From Patescibacteria group bacterium (GTDB lineage Bacteria > Patescibacteriota > Gracilibacteria > UM-FILTER-43-11), in contig JAJDCE010000036.1 in assembly GCA_029260985.1 (NCBI GenBank), positions 1 to 33,343 of the forward strand: a DNA stretch of 33,343 nt, read 5' to 3'. Positions 29,117-33,343 of the stretch are shown here, piece by piece. The stretch's first letter is position 1. Every line of letters begins with the position of its first letter. The notes beneath the pieces are model-generated. The model was given only the letters and a program-made list of their open reading frames with translations. It was not told where the DNA came from and made no database searches. Both the position numbers and the translations under genes were made by a program.

Positions 29117-29374
29117 TTAAGACTGAAGTCGTCTGCTTTCAATAAATATATGAGTATAGAGGTGGTTTACAAACTCTTCAGAGAGCTCATTGTCTTTCGC
29201 CATTTTCTTTAGCATGGCTCTGACTTCTTCCTCACGTTCCTTATCCTGAATCGGTAAGCCGAATTCCTTCTTTGAGTTCCCAATTTCCAGAGAGAGTTTC
29301 ATTCGCTTTCCCAAAAGCTCAATCAACTCCTTATCAATGACTTCAATTTGGTGACGAATTTCATCCATAAGCAA
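29117..29374 (-). CDS. Chorismate mutase, AroQ class
   Basis: 85 aa, all helical, the minimal monofunctional AroQ form. It converts chorismate to prephenate for Phe/Tyr. IRHQIEVIDKELIELLGKRMKLSLEIGNSKKEFGLPIQDKEREEEV covers helix 1 with the active-site Arg residues, the substrate-contacting Lys in the I-x-x-x-K segment, and the conserved QDKxRExEV turn. Helix 3 ends IFIESRRLQS. No other aromatic-pathway gene is in the window. The start is MLM, so ATG 29374 or 29368. It is divergent from the 29476 gene, and the 101-nt gap holds at least one promoter. The family includes stand-alone regulators with the same fold, which cannot be excluded. Confidence 0.9.
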   Translation of the reverse strand: MLMDEIRHQIEVIDKELIELLGKRMKLSLEIGNSKKEFGLPIQDKEREEEVRAMLKKMAKDNELSEEFVNHLYTHIFIESRRLQS

Positions 29375-29433
29375 TTCAAATTTAGATTATTTACCTCACC
29401 TATTCTAAACTAAAACAACATTTGATTAAAGGG

Positions 29434-29462
29434 TTACAAAGTGATAAAGTACATGTTGTAAT
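29434..29462 (+). promoter_or_regulatory. Promoter of the 215-aa coiled-coil protein
   Basis: TTACAA (29434-29439), 17-nt spacer, TGTAAT (29457-29462). The ATG at 29476 leaves a leader of only about 7 nt. Confidence 0.6.
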
Positions 29463-29475
29463 CTTATTTTTAGCT

Positions 29476-30123
29476 ATGGAAGACACATCAAATCCAACAC
29501 CTCAAAGTTCTGATCCAAACGCAGGCCAAGGCGGTCAGCAGGATCCTCAGGCATCTCAGCCAGCAGGCGGTCAGCCCCCTGCAGATCAAGGAGCTCAACC
29601 AGCCGCAGGTGGTGAGCCCGCTGAAAGCACTGAGCCTGCCGAAGCTGTCGAACCCACAGCAGGTCAGCCTGTAACAAGAAAAGCAGGACAGAAGGACTTA
29701 AGCGGTATCATGGAGGAGAATGTGGACATTAGTTCATTGGTTTCTAACGCAGGCAATAAAGCTGAACAGGATAAATTTTTACAGGAAATAAAAATTCCTG
29801 AACATCCCAACACAAAGTTTGACGACAAGAAATTCGTTTCGCTTTTAGCGGGTTCTATTTCATTAACATTCACAGAGAAGAAGAAAATTATTGAAGCCTT
29901 GCCTCAGCTCTCTCAATTTCAAGTGGACGAGCTGATGAAGATTTTTGAAGAAGAACAGCAAAAGTTTACCGAGCTGGAAAAGAAACACGCTGAACAAGTT
30001 GCTAAACTGGAAAAAGAACACGCTGATAACCCTGAAGCTGAGAAGGCGAAGGCTGAAGAGGTAGCCAAGCAGAAGCAGGAAGGCCAGGAAGCTGAGGATA
30101 TTAAGAAATCCCTTGGTCTTTAA
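29476..30123 (+). CDS. Hypothetical protein with Gln/Ala/Pro-rich N-terminus and coiled-coil C-terminus
   Basis: 215 aa from the ATG at 29476. The frame opens 18 codons earlier, but the extension covers the promoter. Residues 1-70 are low-complexity (Gln, Pro, Ala, Gly, Glu), probably disordered. Residues about 75-155 form a helical domain (KDLSGIMEENVDISSLV, FVSLLAGSISLTFTEKKKIIEALPQLSQFQVDELMKIFEEEQQKF) that recalls a CPR-type domain of unknown function. Residues 155-215 are a heptad-like coiled coil (ELEKKHAEQVAKLEKEHADNPEAEKAKAEEVAKQKQ). There is no signal peptide. The role is unknown. A scaffold or membrane-adjacent function would be a guess. Confidence 0.75.
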   Translation: MEDTSNPTPQSSDPNAGQGGQQDPQASQPAGGQPPADQGAQPAAGGEPAESTEPAEAVEPTAGQPVTRKAGQKDLSGIMEENVDISSLVSNAGNKAEQDKFLQEIKIPEHPNTKFDDKKFVSLLAGSISLTFTEKKKIIEALPQLSQFQVDELMKIFEEEQQKFTELEKKHAEQVAKLEKEHADNPEAEKAKAEEVAKQKQEGQEAEDIKKSLGL

Positions 30124-30189
30124 TTGTTGAATTAGAAGATTAGAAAATTAATCTTGGGGTTTTTAATAGTATTTCTAATTTTAAATCAG

Positions 30190-30217
30190 TTGACAAAGTA
30201 TTAAATTCGATTAAAAT
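30190..30217 (+). promoter_or_regulatory. Promoter upstream of the first receiver gene
   Basis: TTGACA (30190-30195), 16-nt spacer, TAAAAT (30212-30217). The gene starts at 30276, so the leader would be about 50 nt. AAATAGCACTTAA at 30254-30266 in this leader is nearly repeated before the second receiver gene. Confidence 0.6.
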
Positions 30218-30275
30218 TTCCACCTTTTAGTCTAATTTTATGATATTGTCAACAAATAGCACTTAATTTATACCT

Positions 30276-30746
30276 ATGAGCTTACTCAGTGATGGCACAA
30301 TTGACAGTCCTTGCGATGGGGGAGGGGGGACAGAGTCTGTTGAAATTTCCAGGCAACACTCAATTCTTTTAGTTGATGATGAAGAAGTTATCATAAAAGC
30401 ACTCAGGAGGATCATTGGTAGGAGGGTTAGTGTAGATACTGCAGCATCCGGAGATGAGGCGATACAGAAAATGGAAGATGGTATAGATCCTGACTATATT
30501 TTCTGCGATATCACAATGCCCAATGGTACAGGAAGGGATGTTTATGAATATCTAAGAGCAAATAAACCGGAATTAGTAGACAGGATCAAATTTGTAAGCG
30601 GAGGCGCTACTAATACAAAAGGAGAGAGGGGTGGTCTGGGAGATTTTTACAATGAAATGAAAAGAATGGGGAAATTGGTCGAAAAACCTTTTGATATTCA
30701 GGAGATCAGGTTGTTAATAGCAAATGCACTACTAGGGGTTGAGTAA
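30276..30746 (+). CDS. Stand-alone response-regulator receiver
   Basis: 156 aa with a single REC domain and no output domain. Acidic pocket Asp34/Asp35 (LLVDDEE), phosphoacceptor Asp78 in FCDITMPNGTG, switch Ser108 in KFVSGG, and Lys137 in VEKPFD. The N-terminal 25 residues are a Gly/Ser-rich tail. The MPNGTGRDVYEYL segment resembles C-terminal receivers of hybrid kinases. It probably acts as a phosphate relay or CheY-like regulator. A histidine kinase is not in the window. It is 89 nt upstream of its paralogue, and both carry their own promoter. Confidence 0.93.
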   Translation: MSLLSDGTIDSPCDGGGGTESVEISRQHSILLVDDEEVIIKALRRIIGRRVSVDTAASGDEAIQKMEDGIDPDYIFCDITMPNGTGRDVYEYLRANKPELVDRIKFVSGGATNTKGERGGLGDFYNEMKRMGKLVEKPFDIQEIRLLIANALLGVE

Positions 30747-30785
30747 TTGTTGATTGCAAAAGCAGATAGGTTGAAGTGTTTATAT

Positions 30786-30813
30786 TTGACAAATAAATAA
30801 AGTTGTGTATAAT
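30786..30813 (+). promoter_or_regulatory. Consensus promoter of the second receiver gene
   Basis: Perfect TTGACA (30786-30791) and perfect TATAAT (30808-30813) with 16-nt spacing, the strongest promoter match in the window. The ATG at 30836 gives a leader of about 16 nt including ATAGCACTTAA. Confidence 0.88.
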
Positions 30814-30835
30814 ATAGCACTTAAATCAATTAAGT

Positions 30836-31357
30836 ATGTCAGATATCAATAAGCCCAATGGCAGCAACAGCACAGAATCTGCTGAGAAAATAAAGAAATA
30901 TTCATTCCTTGTGGTTGATGATGATGAGCGAGTGATAAGAAGTAATAGTCGAGTATTAAGGCTTGCACATAAAGGGTCTGAGGTGAGAAGTGCGGATTCG
31001 GGAAATAGAGCCATAAGAATAATTGAAGAAGGCTACATTCCAGACATTATTATCAGTGATTTGTCGATGCCTAATGGAACAGGAAAGGACCTGTATGATT
31101 GGCTAAAAATAAATAGCCCTGAGCTGGCTGATCGACTTATGCTTGTTAGCGGAGGTATTGAAGGGGGGATAATTGGCGGAAGGCATATACAGGAATTAAA
31201 AGCTTTCATTAAAGAAAGAGAGGAGGCTAACCGTTTCGAAAGAAAGCCTGTCTCAGTAGTAAAGCTTAAGGAGAAAATAGCGTTAATACTAAGTGTGAGA
31301 GAAGGGGCAGAAGCTGTTTTATCAGAAGATGAGCCAGAGTCGGACCAGCAGGGTTAA
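30836..31357 (+). CDS. Stand-alone response-regulator receiver, paralogue of the first
   Basis: 173 aa, a single REC domain. Asp28/Asp29 (VVDDDE), phosphoacceptor Asp75 in ISDLSMPNGTGKDLYDWL, Ser105 in LVSGG, and Lys137 in ERKPVS. It has a longer insert (IEGGIIGGRHIQELKAFIKEREEANRF) before the Lys and an acidic C-terminal tail (AVLSEDEPESDQQG). MPNGTG and the PELxDR region are shared with the neighbour, showing a recent tandem duplication. No effector domain is present. Its TAA stop shares the TTAA sequence at 31354-31357 with the stop of the convergent clpC gene, so the two frames overlap by 4 nt. Confidence 0.93.
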   Translation: MSDINKPNGSNSTESAEKIKKYSFLVVDDDERVIRSNSRVLRLAHKGSEVRSADSGNRAIRIIEEGYIPDIIISDLSMPNGTGKDLYDWLKINSPELADRLMLVSGGIEGGIIGGRHIQELKAFIKEREEANRFERKPVSVVKLKEKIALILSVREGAEAVLSEDEPESDQQG

Positions 31358-33343
31358 GCAGCCTTTACCAATTTTTTCTTAGGTATTTTTGCTTTGAGTT
31401 CCACCTTCATAAAAGTAAACTCCTCCTTATCTTTCAGACATCCGATTTTAATGGTGTCTCCTTTTTTGAATTCACCCGTGAGCATTCGCTCCGCGAGAGG
31501 ATCTTCGATAATATCCTGAATTTTTCTGCGAACCGGTCTTGCCCCATATTCAGGGGTATAGCTCAGCTTCGCAAGAAGCTCAAGAGCCTCAGGCGTTAAA
31601 TCAATTCTAATATCTTTATCGATTAGTCTGTCGTTGAGTTCTTTGATCTGCAGGCTGACAATCTCCTGAATATTTTCGTGAGTAAGAGGCTGGAACACAA
31701 TCACCTTATCAATACGATTGATGAATTCAGGTCGGAACGTGTCCTTAAATTCTTTCATCACTTGCTCTTTCTTCTCATTAAAATCCTCCTCAGCCTGTTT
31801 AAGTTTATCATCGCTCAAAGCAAAACCGATCTTACTCGCTTCTTTGGTCAGCTTTTTAGCACCAATATTACTCGTCATTATAATGATCGTATTGGTGAAA
31901 TCCACTCGCTTACCCTTCGCATCCGTTAAGTAGCCATCTTCGAGTACTTGAAGGAGGATATTAAAGAATTCAGGATGGGCTTTTTCAATTTCATCAAACA
32001 GCACCACGCTGTAGGGTTTTCTGCGTACGGCCTCAGTAAGTTGTCCGCCTTCTTCGTAACCCACATAACCGGCAGTGGCGCCGACAAGACGGGAAACATT
32101 GTGTTTTTCCATAAACTCACTCATATCGATCTTAATGAGCGCTTCAGAGTTGTTATAAACTTCGCGAGCCAGTGTTTTTACCAGTTCGGTTTTACCAACA
32201 CCGGTAGGCCCCAAGAAGACAAATGAACCAATCGGGCGGTTATGAGTCGCAATGCCCACTCGTGCCCGTCTGATCGCCTTAGAAACTTCCGACACAGACT
32301 CTTCCTGGCCTATGATGAAGCCTTTAAGAATTGACTCAAGATCAGATAGCTTTTTAGACTCGTCTTTCATCAATTTCGCCACAGGAATACCGGTTATCTT
32401 GCCAACGGTTTTAGCGATATCATTCTCATCAATTTTCACTCGCTTGGCTTTGTTCTGGCTCTGCTCCTTAATCTTTTCAATATCCTTAAAGATTACTTCT
32501 TTCTTCTCTTTGAGCTTTGAGGCTTTTTCGTATTCCTGAGCATAAACATGCTTTTCAATCTGCTTTTCAATCTTAGCGATTTTTTCCTTCTCTTTTCGGA
32601 TCGACGGAGTATTAAATTGACTCCTGGCGCCCATCAGGGCTGCCGTTTCATCCACTAAATCAATCGCTTTATCCGGTAAGAATCGCTCAGTCAAATATCG
32701 CTTAGACAACTTCACCGAAGCGACAATGGCTTCATCAGAAATATTGATATTATGAAATTTCTCATAAGCGGGTCGAAGCCCTTGCAGAATCTGAATACAT
32801 TCATCATCACTGGGCTCTTCCACCATAATCGATTGGAAGCGACGTTCAAGCGCCTTATCTTTTTCAATCTGTTTTCGATACTCATCAATTGTAGTAGCAC
32901 CAATAATCTGCATAGAACCTCTCGAAAGAGCAGGTTTCAAAAGATTCGCAGCATCCATACTGCCTTCAGCACTCCCTGTGCCGGAAAGGGTATGAATTTC
33001 GTCGATAAAGAGAATAATCTCATTATCAGCTTTAGCCGCTTCATCGATAATACTTTTCATGCGTTCCTCAAATTCTCCACGGTATTTGGTACCGGCAATC
33101 ACATTGCTGAGTGAGAGCAGTAAAATTTCCTTATTCAAAAGGGCGTCAGGCACAGACTCTTCAACAATGGCTTGGGCTAGGCCCTCAACCACAGCCGTTT
33201 TACCCACACCAGGGTCACCGATAATAACGGGGTTGTTTTTGGTTTTTCGGTTGAGCACATGAATCATACGCTCAATTTCCTTTTTTCGTCCGATAATTGG
33301 GTCGATCTCGCCTTTCCGGAACTTATTATTCAGATTGGAAGTA
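31354..33343 (-). CDS. clpC: ATP-dependent Clp protease ATPase subunit ClpC (5' part outside window)
   Basis: The frame stays open through the right edge (25 codons before the first in-window Met), so about 663 residues of the C-terminal part are visible and the N-terminal Clp_N domain is missing. NBD1 has IIGRKKEIERM, Walker A GDPGVGKT, Walker B ILFIDEIHTL, and GATTIDEYRKQIEKDKALERRFQ. The middle region contains a UVR-type helix pair (KHVYAQEYEKASKLKEKKE), marking ClpC rather than ClpB. NBD2 has Walker A GPTGVGKTEL, the pore-region TAGYVGYEEGG, and Walker B VVLFDEIEKAHP, with a D2-small domain to the end. It unfolds substrates for ClpP. It overlaps the stop of the second receiver gene. Confidence 0.95.
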   Translation of the reverse strand, partial: TSNLNNKFRKGEIDPIIGRKKEIERMIHVLNRKTKNNPVIIGDPGVGKTAVVEGLAQAIVEESVPDALLNKEILLLSLSNVIAGTKYRGEFEERMKSIIDEAAKADNEIILFIDEIHTLSGTGSAEGSMDAANLLKPALSRGSMQIIGATTIDEYRKQIEKDKALERRFQSIMVEEPSDDECIQILQGLRPAYEKFHNINISDEAIVASVKLSKRYLTERFLPDKAIDLVDETAALMGARSQFNTPSIRKEKEKIAKIEKQIEKHVYAQEYEKASKLKEKKEVIFKDIEKIKEQSQNKAKRVKIDENDIAKTVGKITGIPVAKLMKDESKKLSDLESILKGFIIGQEESVSEVSKAIRRARVGIATHNRPIGSFVFLGPTGVGKTELVKTLAREVYNNSEALIKIDMSEFMEKHNVSRLVGATAGYVGYEEGGQLTEAVRRKPYSVVLFDEIEKAHPEFFNILLQVLEDGYLTDAKGKRVDFTNTIIIMTSNIGAKKLTKEASKIGFALSDDKLKQAEEDFNEKKEQVMKEFKDTFRPEFINRIDKVIVFQPLTHENIQEIVSLQIKELNDRLIDKDIRIDLTPEALELLAKLSYTPEYGARPVRRKIQDIIEDPLAERMLTGEFKKGDTIKIGCLKDKEEFTFMKVELKAKIPKKKLVKAA

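Noticed and set aside
1..33343. Alternative genetic code with UGA as glycine
   Set aside because: Full-length conserved proteins are intact with TGA as stop, and nnrE and proC end at TGA at the expected family lengths.

Overview
The window looks like a stretch of chromosome from a Candidate Phyla Radiation (Patescibacteria) bacterium, most likely of the Peregrinibacteria type. The evidence is a compact gene layout, a PrgI-like protein next to a TraC-N-like protein, a one-pass membrane protein of a kind I associate with these genomes, an SLH/S-layer-type surface protein, a single-domain EF-P with a divergent tip loop, and many short hypothetical genes. TGA is used as a stop and full-length reading frames are intact under the standard bacterial code. 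This argues against the UGA=Gly lineages (Gracilibacteria, Absconditabacteria). The taxonomic call is inference. Almost no gene has a recognisable Shine-Dalgarno sequence.

Layout. Positions 1-3463 hold folate/thymidylate genes (folA, cut by the window edge, and thyA, both minus), then NAD(P)HX epimerase and phosphoglycerate kinase (plus). Positions 3555-12326 hold envelope and surface functions: a one-TM protein, an AEC-type carrier, the TraC-N-like/PrgI pair, a small polytopic membrane protein, a 679-aa SLH protein, and efp. Positions 12437-19243 hold a DoxX protein, an inositol-phosphatase family enzyme, a CAT-anticodon tRNA (probably Ile2), an RRM protein, an alpha/beta-hydrolase plus M15 peptidase fusion, rplI, a family-5 solute-binding protein and secG. 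Positions 19401-29096 hold a small unknown ORF, comF, a PurQ protein with a long C-terminal extension, and the proline genes proB, proC and proA. The proline set is interrupted by an AT-rich DUF262/DUF1524 (GmrSD-like) gene and by an SDR plus unknown-ORF pair bracketed by 61-bp direct repeats. A SpoU methyltransferase follows. Positions 29117-33343 hold chorismate mutase, an Ala/Pro/Gln-rich coiled-coil protein, two tandem stand-alone response-regulator receivers, and clpC (cut by the right edge).

The most unusual feature is in the spacers. At least a dozen intergenic gaps are filled with short tandem 'words' of 7, 8, 11, 12 or 13 nt. The word differs from locus to locus, and in the best cases one array on the plus strand faces an array of the same word on the minus strand, so the transcript could fold into a long imperfect hairpin. 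The arrays abut or overlap start and stop codons. One 12-nt word occurs both in the spacer before the gene at 3555 and, in frame, inside the solute-binding protein gene at 17780-17827, where it encodes a linker next to an inserted domain. No candidate enzyme for making these arrays is evident in the window.

Functionally the set is mostly housekeeping: dTMP and folate cycle, glycolysis, proline synthesis, a purine-synthesis amidotransferase, translation (EF-P, bL9, tRNA), Sec export and ClpC proteolysis. The accessory signals are the DUF262 gene, the 61-bp-repeat cassette, and the twin receivers without a kinase.
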